A stretch of DNA of 64,000 nucleotides, from NCBI GenBank assembly GCA_002840765.1, contig PHCE01000001.1, forward strand, positions 186,001 through 250,000, read 5' to 3'. The notes beneath the pieces were generated by a model. That model was not told the origin of the DNA, did no database searches, and was given only the letters and a program-made list of their open reading frames with translations. Both the position numbers and the translations under genes were made by a program. This document shows positions 55,305 to 64,000 of the stretch, one piece after another (the first letter of the stretch is position 1; each line of letters begins with the position of its first letter). The stretch comes from Betaproteobacteria bacterium HGW-Betaproteobacteria-7 (GTDB lineage Bacteria > Pseudomonadota > Gammaproteobacteria > Burkholderiales > Rhodocyclaceae).

Positions 55305-58300
55305 TCAGTTCGCGGAGTCGTAACGACGATTTACCAGATCAACGACTACCGTCGTTCTCAGTTCGCTCTGCGGGTCTACGACATCCACCGTACGGACATC
55401 GGAACTCTTATCTCCGTACTGCGAGAGAGTGTCATTGAATTGACCCAGTCGCCGGCTGATCTCGCTTTGCCCATCGGCAATCGAGCCATGCAGCAGACCT
55501 TCCAGCAGTTCGGTATCGACGACCAGCCTCGCAAATCGGGGATCGTCCGCCGAGGCAAGCAAAAGGTGGCCGGTCGGCTGCTCGCCAAACGCCTTTCTCA
55601 GCACCGGTGCCAACTCCTGCTTGTAGAGCCGCAGGCGGTTTCGGTTGACTGCCAGGCCGGAAACCATGGCCTGACTTCTTGATCTCGGTTGGTATGAAAG
55701 GCGTGTCCACAACCGCAGGGCATCCCCCTTGGACTCCCCTCCGCGATTCCACCAGCGGTTGATTAACGTAATCAACCGGCTGAGCCGGATCGCCATCGCG
55801 ACTGATGTATCCTGTAGTTCCTCAAATAACCGATTTGCCTCGGAGAAATCGAGGAGGTGTCCTTCCTTGTGTTCGAAATACCAGCGGCGCTTGAGGGCAG
55901 TGAATTCATCGGCCAAGTTGCGTTGCTCCCGCTCGGCAAGTTCGTCGAGGTTACGCTGCAGCGCCGGTAGCATCGAATTTCCGACGAAGTCGGAAGGATT
56001 GAAAATTCCCCGCCACAAGTTCTCGTCGATCTGCGGGTTCGTTTGCTTCAGCGGATCGATCCCGCGTGACAACAATTCAAAAATAGCCCCTTCGCCTTCG
56101 AAGGCGTTCCAGTAATAACGCGTTTCCTCACTGGTCCCCAACTCCTTCAGTTCTTCACACGTCTTTCCGGCAAACAAAGCGTAGGAGACGAAAGCCAGTG
56201 CCTCGCGAAACGTCACCTTCGCGCCGGTTTTTCCGACCGTCGTCAGTAACTTGACCATGCGCTGGCGCGGCAACTCTGAGCGCAGCATGGTCCGATTGTA
56301 GGTCACGGCGCAGGTCGTGTTTGCTCGGCATTTGCTGCATCCTTGGTACCAGTGGTCATCGGTCAACTTCTCGATAATCGCGGCAATAAGGTCAGCGGAC
56401 AACACACGGCGGTGACTCAAGTCGACAATGACTGGTTCGCCAGCGGATGGTTTCCAGTTCTCGGCATCACCAGTCTGCAAACTTTCGAGCGGCTTGTAGC
56501 CAACAAGGCGCAGCAACTGCCCTCGAATATCTTCCAGCCAGGGCTGAGTCTGACGGTGTTCCCGAACTAGGTCCACCAGCGGCCCCTCATTGATCGCGAT
56601 ACAGAACGGGCGTTTCTCGTCTCGCGCAAGTTGCCAGCGCGCGGCGATATCCGCTGAAGTCAGTTCGCTTGCATCGGTGACCACTTCGGCCCCCTTCAAT
56701 TCCTTCCTCATGAGAAGAATCGCATGGGTCTTGCCGTCGCCAGCGTTGCCAGTAATGACCACCGAACCGCCGTTGCGGACTACCTTGCGTACAACCTCCT
56801 CAAGATTGGTCTTGATATTCAACTCTTTTAACCGAGTGAGGCTGACGTGATCGCTGAACGCGCTCTCGTTTCGGTACAGCAGCCGAATAAACTGTAGCCG
56901 TTCGTCGGTCATGATTTCGGTCTGCATGTCGATCCTATCTCCTTTGACTGTTCTGAACGGCAGTTGACCTTGCGGTGCAGAATCGGCCGGTCGCTCGGGT
57001 ATCAATCGTGAAACACGCTCGGTCAGTGGCGTCGACTTGGCGACTGCCTCCAGGGATGGGAGGTGATCGAGACGAGAAGCAAGCCATCGCTGAATCCAGT
57101 AACTGCCGATGCTCTGTTCAGCACCAGCCTCGGATGGGTCAATGGCGTAGGTAGGTTCTTCGTCGATGCCCAGCAGCACACGAGGAAGGTTTTTGACCAG
57201 GGGGACACCGTAGATGATACGTGGGGAACCATGTTGCAGCAGATTGGTTTGATTCAGGCCAAGGCCTGTAAATCCTTCGCGCAATTGCCGAAGTTTCGGG
57301 CTTTGACCTTCACCAAACACAAAATTGACGTTGCGAAAACCGACGGCTGCCTCCGCAATCGCGGCTAGGCCGAGTTCGGTTTCAGCCGACAGATTTGGGG
57401 AGCCAAAGCCTTCGGTTCGTCCAAGTTGGGTATATTCAATACTCGACGATTGACCAGGAACGGTCCCCGGGGGCAACTTCACCCGGTTGTATTGCGACGA
57501 GTGGTCCGTATAAAGGCTAGTCGTACCAAGAAATGCCAGATGCGGTTCCTTGCTGATGGGACGTCCGGCCATCTGGCTGGCAATGATGCTTACCATTCCC
57601 TCGTAGCGCTCGCGGTAGTCATTTACGACACGGGGACTCATCATCATTAGGCAGACGAGTTTTCCACCCAGCAAATGGTTGTACGGCGCTACCGCGCCGC
57701 ACACGGTCAGTTCCATCATGCTGGTTGCGGAATAGCGTTTCTTGATTTGCTTCAGGGCTACATTCAGTGCCCAGGTTCCGTAGTCGGTTGCCGCCAGGTC
57801 ACGAAGACTGCAACGCCAAGTCGCGATCGTGCGGTAGGCACGCAAAATTTCGCGGGTCGCACGCGCTCTCTTCGAGCGGAATAGAGGGGTTTTTGTCAGA
57901 TGGACCAGCCGTTCAGGAGCCAGATCTTCGACCCTCTTATTGGCATTTTCGTCGTCGCCTTTGAGCGAGTCCGTACGGTCGCGGATCGAATCCTGTTCAA
58001 TCACAGCCAGCCGGCTCAGTGTCTCGTCGTCAACACTGTGGTCAATTCGACGGGCAACAGGCAGGTCGTCTCGATAGATTTGCTCGAAGTCTTGCTCCAG
58101 TCGCCCCCGTAGCGCTCGAAGCACTTCGCTATCGGTAAATTCACCCCGACCGCAAAGACCTAACATGCCTTCGAGTGTCCAGCCAAGGGCCAGATCTCGG
58201 GGTGTCAATTGCATCACGGTATTGCCCAGCGCAGTGATGCCGATAACAGGATGGTTCGGCTGCGCCGCATCCCGAACCAGATAGAACAGATTGCGGCCGG

Positions 58301-58973
58301 GTGACGAACGATACCGCGTGCTCCAACTGTGTCGGAAGTAGCGCCAGATATCAATCAAACGGATATTCGTGAATTCGTCCCGTTCGTCGCTGACCAGTTG
58401 CAGGTACGGCCGACAGACGCGCTCAAGTAGTGCCGCACGTTGTTCTTTCGGCATAGCCGCGATGGGACGAAGTTGCTCAGCAAGCCGCCGACCATCCGCG
58501 ATCAACTCAGTGACGGGCTTGCACGACGAATACTTCGAAGGCCGCTCCATCGTGAAGAGAAACCGCCGGTGCGAGTCGTCAAGAAGTTGGTCATCTCGCC
58601 CATAGAGCAACTGCTGCCGGATAAAGGCCTTGCGCGCCACCCGGTCCTTTGGAGTGGGTGGGCGAACATAAATATGATGTGCATTGACAAGTACCTCCCA
58701 GCCAATGTGCAGCAAATCCCGCAACAGGGTTGCCGAAACCCGCGTCTTCAATGCTTGCGTTCCCTGTGTCTGGGCTTGTGCATTGGCGAACGCCGACAGC
58801 CTTGCTACAGATTCCTCATGGGGAAGTTTCGCAAGGCGCCGGAGCATCGAATAAGCAGTACCGTCATCATCGATGCTAGGCATGAACAAACGCCAGTCAT
58901 CATCTTGAGGAGCGCTTCGTGGATTTTTTTCGGGAGCGCGTGGCTTCGAAGGTTGAGAAACAGTAATCTCCAA
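55305..58973 (-). CDS. fusion of DruA-like (DUF4338) domain and DptF-like ATPase
   Basis: A 1222-residue protein. Residues about 60-620 resemble the Druantia DruA/DUF4338 family: GRNLFYLVRDAAQPNHPVIG and QLTPRDLALGWT (225-265), YNHLLGGKLVCLMMMSP (near 430), LGTTSLYTDHSSQYNRVKLP (near 490) and LGRTEGFG. The second half is a P-loop ATPase with Walker A GNAGDGKT (742-749), an AINEGPLVDLV block (near 795) and a cysteine cluster C879-x2-C-x5-C888 (SKCRANTTC), both DptF-like. The start is a TTG (58973) after AAGAAG; an ATG 30 codons on lacks a ribosome site. I know of no described gene with this fusion. Confidence 0.75.
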   Translation of the reverse strand: MEITVSQPSKPRAPEKNPRSAPQDDDWRLFMPSIDDDGTAYSMLRRLAKLPHEESVARLSAFANAQAQTQGTQALKTRVSATLLRDLLHIGWEVLVNAHHIYVRPPTPKDRVARKAFIRQQLLYGRDDQLLDDSHRRFLFTMERPSKYSSCKPVTELIADGRRLAEQLRPIAAMPKEQRAALLERVCRPYLQLVSDERDEFTNIRLIDIWRYFRHSWSTRYRSSPGRNLFYLVRDAAQPNHPVIGITALGNTVMQLTPRDLALGWTLEGMLGLCGRGEFTDSEVLRALRGRLEQDFEQIYRDDLPVARRIDHSVDDETLSRLAVIEQDSIRDRTDSLKGDDENANKRVEDLAPERLVHLTKTPLFRSKRARATREILRAYRTIATWRCSLRDLAATDYGTWALNVALKQIKKRYSATSMMELTVCGAVAPYNHLLGGKLVCLMMMSPRVVNDYRERYEGMVSIIASQMAGRPISKEPHLAFLGTTSLYTDHSSQYNRVKLPPGTVPGQSSSIEYTQLGRTEGFGSPNLSAETELGLAAIAEAAVGFRNVNFVFGEGQSPKLRQLREGFTGLGLNQTNLLQHGSPRIIYGVPLVKNLPRVLLGIDEEPTYAIDPSEAGAEQSIGSYWIQRWLASRLDHLPSLEAVAKSTPLTERVSRLIPERPADSAPQGQLPFRTVKGDRIDMQTEIMTDERLQFIRLLYRNESAFSDHVSLTRLKELNIKTNLEEVVRKVVRNGGSVVITGNAGDGKTHAILLMRKELKGAEVVTDASELTSADIAARWQLARDEKRPFCIAINEGPLVDLVREHRQTQPWLEDIRGQLLRLVGYKPLESLQTGDAENWKPSAGEPVIVDLSHRRVLSADLIAAIIEKLTDDHWYQGCSKCRANTTCAVTYNRTMLRSELPRQRMVKLLTTVGKTGAKVTFREALAFVSYALFAGKTCEELKELGTSEETRYYWNAFEGEGAIFELLSRGIDPLKQTNPQIDENLWRGIFNPSDFVGNSMLPALQRNLDELAEREQRNLADEFTALKRRWYFEHKEGHLLDFSEANRLFEELQDTSVAMAIRLSRLITLINRWWNRGGESKGDALRLWTRLSYQPRSRSQAMVSGLAVNRNRLRLYKQELAPVLRKAFGEQPTGHLLLASADDPRFARLVVDTELLEGLLHGSIADGQSEISRRLGQFNDTLSQYGDKSSDVRTVDVVDPQSELRTTVVVDLVNRRYDSAN

Positions 58974-59117
58974 AATATTCTTCTTTAGCAGCCGGCGACG
59001 TCGAATGAGTCACACCAACCCACCTGGGTTATCCCATTTCGAACAATGGCTGTGCTAGACATGTACTTAGCGGTTGATTCAAATTCCATATTTCTTTCCA
59101 AATTTTCTTTGCCGACT

Positions 59118-60026
59118 TCAAGCATCAGCCAGGGCTCTTTCGGTGTCTGGATAGCCAGGTGCTAGAGCAGCACTTTCCACACCATAAAGCGTTTGCGGAT
59201 TTCTCAGCCATAGATGATGGGAGGCGGGGTCGAGAGAGTGATCTGGCGAGGAATCAATAGACCAGCGGCGCAGTATGTAGCCGGCCACAGCTGCTCGCAC
59301 CTTTACACGTACGACGCCATCCTGCATCCCGTAGTCAGCTTCTATCGCCTTGGACCAGGTAATTCCAGGATGCGGCACTAGTTCCAATTCGAGGATACGG
59401 GCCCACTGCTCGTCGGCCACCAAGAGTTCACACTCCCCGCCTTTGGCGGTCAATTCTCGAAACTTCGTGATCCTGGTCAGGACAAAATCGCCAAATCTTT
59501 CCTTGCTTCGGTCGAACGCCCGCACATGCCAACGCAGTCCATCATCGGCCAGTGCCACCGGCACGATCTCGCGACGCGTTGGTCCTGACTGCAAGGAAAG
59601 ATAATTGATACGTAATACCCGCTTTGCACACAAGGCACGCGTCACCGCGGCAAGCGTCGACAAATCGAGTTTTCGCAGCCCCCCCGGCCCTTCGCAGGGC
59701 GCAACCTGCTTTAGCTTCACATCCAAGCCGTCGCCAAAACCCTGCTGAAGCCAAGTCAATACCCGCTCAGCCTGGATCTCGAAAAGCGGCTTGTATTCAG
59801 CCGTTGGTCGATAGCACCGGGCGGCAGCGTCATAGTCGAGGTTGTTAGGCGCCAGGTCGCGATATGCGCTCAGATCTCTGGACGAAGCTGCAGGCTTGAT
59901 ACCGAAACGAGCTTCAATTTCCGAACGCCTGATTTCGCCCGTGAAGAAGGCCCGCATTTCCAGCGAAGCCAGTCGTTCACGTTGTGCCTGCGAAAGATCT
60001 TGGATGCTGCTCTTGGCGGTGGGCAT
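59118..60026 (-). CDS. WYL-domain transcriptional regulator (BrxR/CapW-like)
   Basis: A 302-residue regulator. The N-terminal winged-helix part (RERLASLEMRAFFTGEIRRSEIEARFGIKPAASSRDLSAYR) is followed by a WYL domain (LRINYLSLQSGPTRREIVPVAL, then GLRWHVRAFDRSK) and a C-terminal WCX-type region. Proteins of this layout sit upstream of many defence operons and repress them. It is 144 nt upstream of the DruA-DptF gene on the same strand. A promoter with an inverted repeat lies upstream of its own start. Confidence 0.88.
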   Translation of the reverse strand: MPTAKSSIQDLSQAQRERLASLEMRAFFTGEIRRSEIEARFGIKPAASSRDLSAYRDLAPNNLDYDAAARCYRPTAEYKPLFEIQAERVLTWLQQGFGDGLDVKLKQVAPCEGPGGLRKLDLSTLAAVTRALCAKRVLRINYLSLQSGPTRREIVPVALADDGLRWHVRAFDRSKERFGDFVLTRITKFRELTAKGGECELLVADEQWARILELELVPHPGITWSKAIEADYGMQDGVVRVKVRAAVAGYILRRWSIDSSPDHSLDPASHHLWLRNPQTLYGVESAALAPGYPDTERALADA

Positions 60027-60085
60027 TTATCGCTACTCTGCTGGCTCGGTCGAAAAGGTTGATAGATCAAGAAGACTGATGTTGC

Positions 60086-60109
60086 TTCATCATTTTGATG
60101 AATATTATA
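60086..60109 (-). promoter_or_regulatory. WYL-gene promoter -10 and operator-like repeat
   Basis: Read on the minus strand, TATAAT (60104-60109) is followed at once by the 17-bp inverted repeat TTCATCA-N3-TGATGAA (60086-60102), which would cover the transcription start, 60 nt upstream of the WYL ATG. No good -35 hexamer was found. The layout fits autorepression. Confidence 0.6.
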
Positions 60110-60299
60110 CACGCGCATGCTCAATGAATGCGCGCGACCTGAGTGCAATTGAGGGAGAACTGTGGCCATCTTTGATGAGCGGGTGTCGGCTACACCCGAT
60201 CACAATGGGTATAGCGCCTCAAAAAAGCACGGGCGCCTGGAAAGACAGGTTCGGCAGACCAGCCCTAGCCTTTGCGAAAATGACGAGGTCACCTGTGCA

Positions 60300-62771
60300 T
60301 CACGCTGACTGTTGGCTTCTTGACAACTCCGCGCAGACCTCCAAATCGATCACGGCATCAGCCATAGCGGTCAGTTCCGGTGTCTGGGAGACAAAGAACT
60401 CCCGCTGATAGCCCCCCAGACAAAGCACTGCCCGTTTCATCGCCATAAACATGCGCTTGCGCTCCGGATCCAGCGGCCCATCGGCTTCGTCCGAGAACAA
60501 AGCGCCATAACGACGTCCCGTGTTCTGGGCGAGATACAGCGCCACCGCCCGGATCAGGCACTCGTTGATCCACACCCGTTCGCCACCGCTCATCAGGCCG
60601 ACGCTCTTGCTTTCGCCAGAGTCGCCGTCGTGTACCTGGATGTCGAAACCTTCCTTCTGTTCGCCCTTGACGGTCTCCACCTGAGTCAGGATGGAGACCG
60701 TGAAACGGGAACCGTAGGAAGCAAGCAGGAGATCGTTGGCCAGTCCCGCCAGGGCGGGTCCGGCATCGTCGATGGCCAGGGCGATCAAGCCATCATTGCT
60801 CATGCACTTGGCGAACAAGGTCCAGTTACCCAACTCGGACTGGATCTTGGCGATACGGCCCGCCACCTGCGCCTGACGAGTAGCCAAGGCTGCTGCCTGC
60901 TGCGTCAGGACAGCGAAGTTTTCGGCATCCCGCACAGTGCCCAGGTAAGTCTTCTCGGCGGCAGCGACCATCTGCGCCGCTTCTTCCATTTTTATGCGCG
61001 ACTCGATCAGACGCTGCTCGTCGCTGGATGGAGGCAAGGACGCCAACGTCTGCTTGAGCCGTTCCAGCGTGACGCGGTAGTACTTGGCCTGTTGTTCGCA
61101 TTGGGCTGCAATCGCCTGCCGCGCGGTGCCGATTTGTTGGCGCTCGGCCAACTCATCCGGTGTTTCCGCCCCTTGCTGGCAGGATGACGTTTCGCTACCC
61201 AGCACAGCCAATTCCCCCTCAATCTCGGCGAGTGCGTTCTTCGCCCGGGCCTGTTCTCCCGCATTGGCTGCCAGTAGCGCATACCGCGAGCTTCTCGCGC
61301 CTGCCACCTCGGCACGATGTTCAGCCCACGCCAGGTTCTGGGGCGCGGCGGCAATTCCTTCGTACTGCCCGCCAAGCGCAGCCAACTCCTTTTGTGCTGC
61401 CGCCTTTTGGTCTGCCAGGCGCTTGATGGCAGCCTGGGCGCCGGGAACCAGTGCCTGGGCTTCCCGCGCATCCCCCAAAAGCTGGCATTGCCCCTGCAGG
61501 TCAGTACCCGCACAGGGCACCACCCCGGCAAGACCGAAGCGCCGTGCCAATTCCTCGGCTTTGAGCGCGGCCTGCCCGGCCTCGCGCTCGATCCCGGACA
61601 ATCTTTGCCGGACCAGGTGCTCGGAAGCTTTACACTGGGTCAGGCGCTGAGCCTGCTGGCGCCAGTGGCCGACCCGAGACAGACGCAGCGACAGGACCTG
61701 TTCGGCCATGGGCAGACGGGCCTCGGCATGCCGCACGGTCGACGCACTAGCCAACACCTTGAGATACTGTTGGCGCTGATTCTGCAAAGTCTGCCGGCGA
61801 TTTCGCTCCTGGGTCAGGCGTTGCACGATACGCTGCTCCAGCCGTTCCAGACGCTGAGACTCGCCCTGCTCCTGGGCCTTCAAGGCTTCAATGGCCTCGG
61901 TGCCAGCCTGGATCACAGCGCTGCATTCGCCCTGGAGTTGCGTCCGACGTGCCTCAACACTCTGTGATTGCTCCCGTTCGGCCGCCAATTGCGCATGCTG
62001 GCTTCGGGCAACCTCCAGGCTCGCCTGAGCCCCTTGGCGTGCCGTCAGACTCTGGGCGACGCGTCCCACAGCGCCCTCAAGCCGTTGCAGTTCACCGCCG
62101 ATGCGCTGCGCATCATCATCCAGTCCTGACTGCTCCTGCCATATCGCCGCCAGACCAATCTTGAGTAGTCGCGCCGTTTCGCCTGCCTTCTGGCCCAACA
62201 CCCGGATTTCTTCCTGCCCCAACAGATCAGCGAGCAGCGTCTTGATCTCGGCATTGCGGTAGGCACTCAACTGCCGTTTGCCCTGAGCGGAAAATACCGA
62301 CGTGAAGAAGGTATCGGCATTGCCACAGATCGCCTCGACACAGCGGGTATAGGTCTCGACCTTGCCGTCCGCAACGGTGCCATCTTCGATTGCCACGGGT
62401 TTCCACGCGCCGTCGTCAGAAAGAGCAAACAGGAATGCCTCGGTCTTGCGCCGGCCGTTGAGGCGGATCACCACCTGCGAACGGTAGGTTCGGCCAGCAT
62501 GGGACCACACCAGGTCCTTCTCGTTTTCCGGAAGGCAGACGTGGTCGTAATAGGAAAAGCCGCCTGGACCTGCCGTCGCCGCCCGCGAGGGCATGGTGAG
62601 ATAGGGGTGCATATTCTCCATCACGGTGGTCTTGCCGCGCCCATTGGCGCCGGCAATGGCGACCAACTCGGCACCGTCGGCCAGTTGCTCGAAATCCAGA
62701 GTGAGGACATCGCATCCCAGACCGGCGCGGATGCCGCGAAAACCTTTGAGCGTGAGTGAAAGCGGTTGCAT
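60300..62771 (-). CDS. SbcC/Rad50-like ATPase
   Basis: An 823-residue ATPase of the SbcC/Rad50 type. N-terminal Walker A is GANGRGKTT (LVAIAGANGRGKTTVMENM). A long central coiled coil (about 210-640) carries a possible zinc-hook-like pair in VPCAGTDLQGQCQLL. The C-terminus has the ABC signature LMSGGERVWI and Walker B ALFSDEADGPLD. It is shorter than E. coli SbcC (about 1050 residues). It would partner with the SbcD-like nuclease encoded 67 nt upstream. Confidence 0.85.
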   Translation of the reverse strand: MQPLSLTLKGFRGIRAGLGCDVLTLDFEQLADGAELVAIAGANGRGKTTVMENMHPYLTMPSRAATAGPGGFSYYDHVCLPENEKDLVWSHAGRTYRSQVVIRLNGRRKTEAFLFALSDDGAWKPVAIEDGTVADGKVETYTRCVEAICGNADTFFTSVFSAQGKRQLSAYRNAEIKTLLADLLGQEEIRVLGQKAGETARLLKIGLAAIWQEQSGLDDDAQRIGGELQRLEGAVGRVAQSLTARQGAQASLEVARSQHAQLAAEREQSQSVEARRTQLQGECSAVIQAGTEAIEALKAQEQGESQRLERLEQRIVQRLTQERNRRQTLQNQRQQYLKVLASASTVRHAEARLPMAEQVLSLRLSRVGHWRQQAQRLTQCKASEHLVRQRLSGIEREAGQAALKAEELARRFGLAGVVPCAGTDLQGQCQLLGDAREAQALVPGAQAAIKRLADQKAAAQKELAALGGQYEGIAAAPQNLAWAEHRAEVAGARSSRYALLAANAGEQARAKNALAEIEGELAVLGSETSSCQQGAETPDELAERQQIGTARQAIAAQCEQQAKYYRVTLERLKQTLASLPPSSDEQRLIESRIKMEEAAQMVAAAEKTYLGTVRDAENFAVLTQQAAALATRQAQVAGRIAKIQSELGNWTLFAKCMSNDGLIALAIDDAGPALAGLANDLLLASYGSRFTVSILTQVETVKGEQKEGFDIQVHDGDSGESKSVGLMSGGERVWINECLIRAVALYLAQNTGRRYGALFSDEADGPLDPERKRMFMAMKRAVLCLGGYQREFFVSQTPELTAMADAVIDLEVCAELSRSQQSA

Positions 62772-62838
62772 GAATGGACTCCAACTAAGTCACCTGAACA
62801 GTCTGCGACACCAACAAAGGTCAGCAAGCCCGCTCAAG

Positions 62839-64000
62839 TCAGAACAGCGATACGGTTTCGAGATCGGTCATTGGCTCGGCATTGGCGCTGCTCACGTCAC
62901 AGGGAATATCCTGCCTCCGTAACACATGCTCGACGATGGCTTCGGGCTCCTGAGTTGAAAGCGTCTGGAGGCAGGTGAGCATTGGTTCCAGTTGGACCTC
63001 GGTTACCTGCGCCCACACCCGTACTTTGTCTGCCAGATGCGCCAACTGCGAAATTCCTGCCGCCCGTGTCCGCACCACCGGCACGATGCGTCCCTCCAAC
63101 TTGGTTTCCGCCGCGCCCTCCAGCAAGCGCTCAATCGCCCTACGGTCGACTTCATGACGATCTTCATCAGCAACCGTCCAGCGTACGCGCACGAAGGCAC
63201 CGGCGACGTCCTGTTGGGAGACAGTAGTTCGGAGCGTGTCGAGGTCCGGCTTGCCGTCAAATACGATATCAATCGTTCGTCGCGCCGGCGTCGGCTCCAC
63301 TGCAAAGTGCGCCTGATCGGCATCGACTTCCCACACCAGAAATCCCTTCTCGCCTTCTTCGCCGTAGTGAAAACGACCAATGGAACCGGGATAGGCAACG
63401 CACTGCCGCCCAGTTCTACTCTCCCGTTCCCAGAACTGATGCCGATGGATATGTCCGAGCATGAAAGCCTGCGCCTCGGCGGCGAACAGCGCACCAGTCG
63501 TGAATTCATGATCGAAGCCTGCCATTGGCACGCCGTGCTCGCTCAGGCAGCCGAATACGGTGCCGTGCGAGACGCCGATGGTGGGCAGGCCTTTCAATCT
63601 CGCCGCCCGATTGATCGGCACAAAACCGCGCACCAGGATGGCCAGATGCTCGCCAACCGCCTGTGCCGCGTCCGCAGCACCGACCGCTGTGGCAACCGCC
63701 GCTTTGTTCACCGTGGGCACGCAGGAGAACAAAGCACGAGCACCGGCCGGCAGTTGGTCGAAGCACCAGCCCGCCGAAACAAGCCATTGCCCCTGGGCGG
63801 TGAGTGCCACCTGTTCAATACGCTCGGCCACATGCACCGGATAGCGGCCGCCCAGCAGCTTGAAAATCGCCAGGGTGCCCGGTGGCTCGTGGGAAAACGT
63901 GCCCTGCAACATAAGCACTGGGCAATGGTCGGCCAGTCGCCGCACCTGGGCGAACAGTCGTTCGGCGGCCGGCGCGTGCAAGTCCAGTGCATGGTCAGTG
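62839..64000 (-). CDS. SbcD/Mre11-like phosphoesterase, N-terminus outside window
   Basis: At least 387 codons of a calcineurin-like phosphoesterase; the frame is open to the right edge, so the N-terminus with the first metal site lies outside. Visible motifs are QGTFSHEP (position of GNHD, so altered), GVSHGTVFG, LGHIHRHQFW (GHxH) and YPGSIGRFHYGEEGEKGF. It is the partner of the SbcC-like ATPase. The first in-frame start in the window (TTG at 63981) is unlikely to be the real one. Confidence 0.82.
   Translation of the reverse strand, partial: TDHALDLHAPAAERLFAQVRRLADHCPVLMLQGTFSHEPPGTLAIFKLLGGRYPVHVAERIEQVALTAQGQWLVSAGWCFDQLPAGARALFSCVPTVNKAAVATAVGAADAAQAVGEHLAILVRGFVPINRAARLKGLPTIGVSHGTVFGCLSEHGVPMAGFDHEFTTGALFAAEAQAFMLGHIHRHQFWERESRTGRQCVAYPGSIGRFHYGEEGEKGFLVWEVDADQAHFAVEPTPARRTIDIVFDGKPDLDTLRTTVSQQDVAGAFVRVRWTVADEDRHEVDRRAIERLLEGAAETKLEGRIVPVVRTRAAGISQLAHLADKVRVWAQVTEVQLEPMLTCLQTLSTQEPEAIVEHVLRRQDIPCDVSSANAEPMTDLETVSLF

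Noticed and set aside
49131-58973. BREX or DISARM locus
   Set aside because: No PglZ, BrxL, BrxC or DrmA/DrmB-type gene is visible; the ATPases fit the Dpt/HerA layout better.

Overview
The window is high-GC DNA from a Gram-negative bacterium, most likely a betaproteobacterium near the Rhodocyclales. This placement is inferred from gene content: a complete Na+-translocating NADH:quinone reductase operon with nqrM, a surE-pcm-nlpD-rpoS cluster, an H-NS-like protein and a TgpA-type transglutaminase. I could not run a taxonomic search. The window divides into a chromosomal part (1 to about 21.4 kb) and one large integrated mobile element (about 21.44 kb to beyond the right edge).

Chromosomal part. 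It starts inside gcvP, then has a small hypothetical gene, an arginase and a DnaJ-like gene. The nqrABCDEF-nqrM-CBS operon follows on the minus strand. Next come tRNA-Ser(GCU), lysC, a class II-type deacetylase, a MoxR/DUF58/TgpA operon overlapping mltB, then rpoS, nlpD, pcm and surE in overlapping minus-strand order, and an H-NS-like gene.

Element, left end (21.44-28.3 kb). A 46-nt 3' fragment of a tRNA-Pro gene is the probable left attachment site. A tyrosine integrase follows. An operon on the other strand encodes an actin-like PRTRC D/ParM protein, two small proteins and two short proteins that together look like a split Cas4-type nuclease. After a structured 1.2-kb non-coding stretch there is a second tyrosine recombinase.

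Element, core (28.3-43 kb). A minus-strand PRTRC operon encodes a mono-ADP-ribosyltransferase-like protein, a small protein, ParB, E, C (ubiquitin-like), F, B (E2-like), A (JAB/MPN protease-like) and ThiF (E1-like). It is therefore a bacterial ubiquitin-like gene set inside a plasmid/ICE maintenance module. An HTH-containing hypothetical protein and a 1667-residue adenine methylase/helicase follow.

Element, accessory part (43-49 kb). A PemK-like toxin-antitoxin pair, several small hypothetical genes and a RadC-family protein lie here. At least four genes of the element (methylase-helicase, a 57-residue ORF, a 166-residue protein, RadC) start directly after the same two-hairpin leader. In it the last stem flanks the ribosome binding site, and the stems show compensatory changes between copies. 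Two copies extend about 430-440 nt upstream in a collinear way, and a related core hairpin lies ahead of the second recombinase. I regard this as a probable undescribed cis-regulatory RNA family.

Element, defence part (49-64 kb). A WYL-type regulator with a 17-bp inverted repeat at its promoter precedes three tightly packed genes. The first is a 1222-residue fusion of a Druantia DruA-like (DUF4338) domain to a DptF-like P-loop ATPase. The second is a 495-residue DptG-like protein. The third is a 1561-residue HerA/DptH-like ATPase carrying a PD-(D/E)XK-type motif. No DNA phosphorothioation (dnd) modification genes are visible. Upstream is an SbcC/SbcD-like ATPase-nuclease pair, the latter cut by the window edge. 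The DruA-DptF/G/H arrangement is the strongest candidate for a new anti-phage system here.
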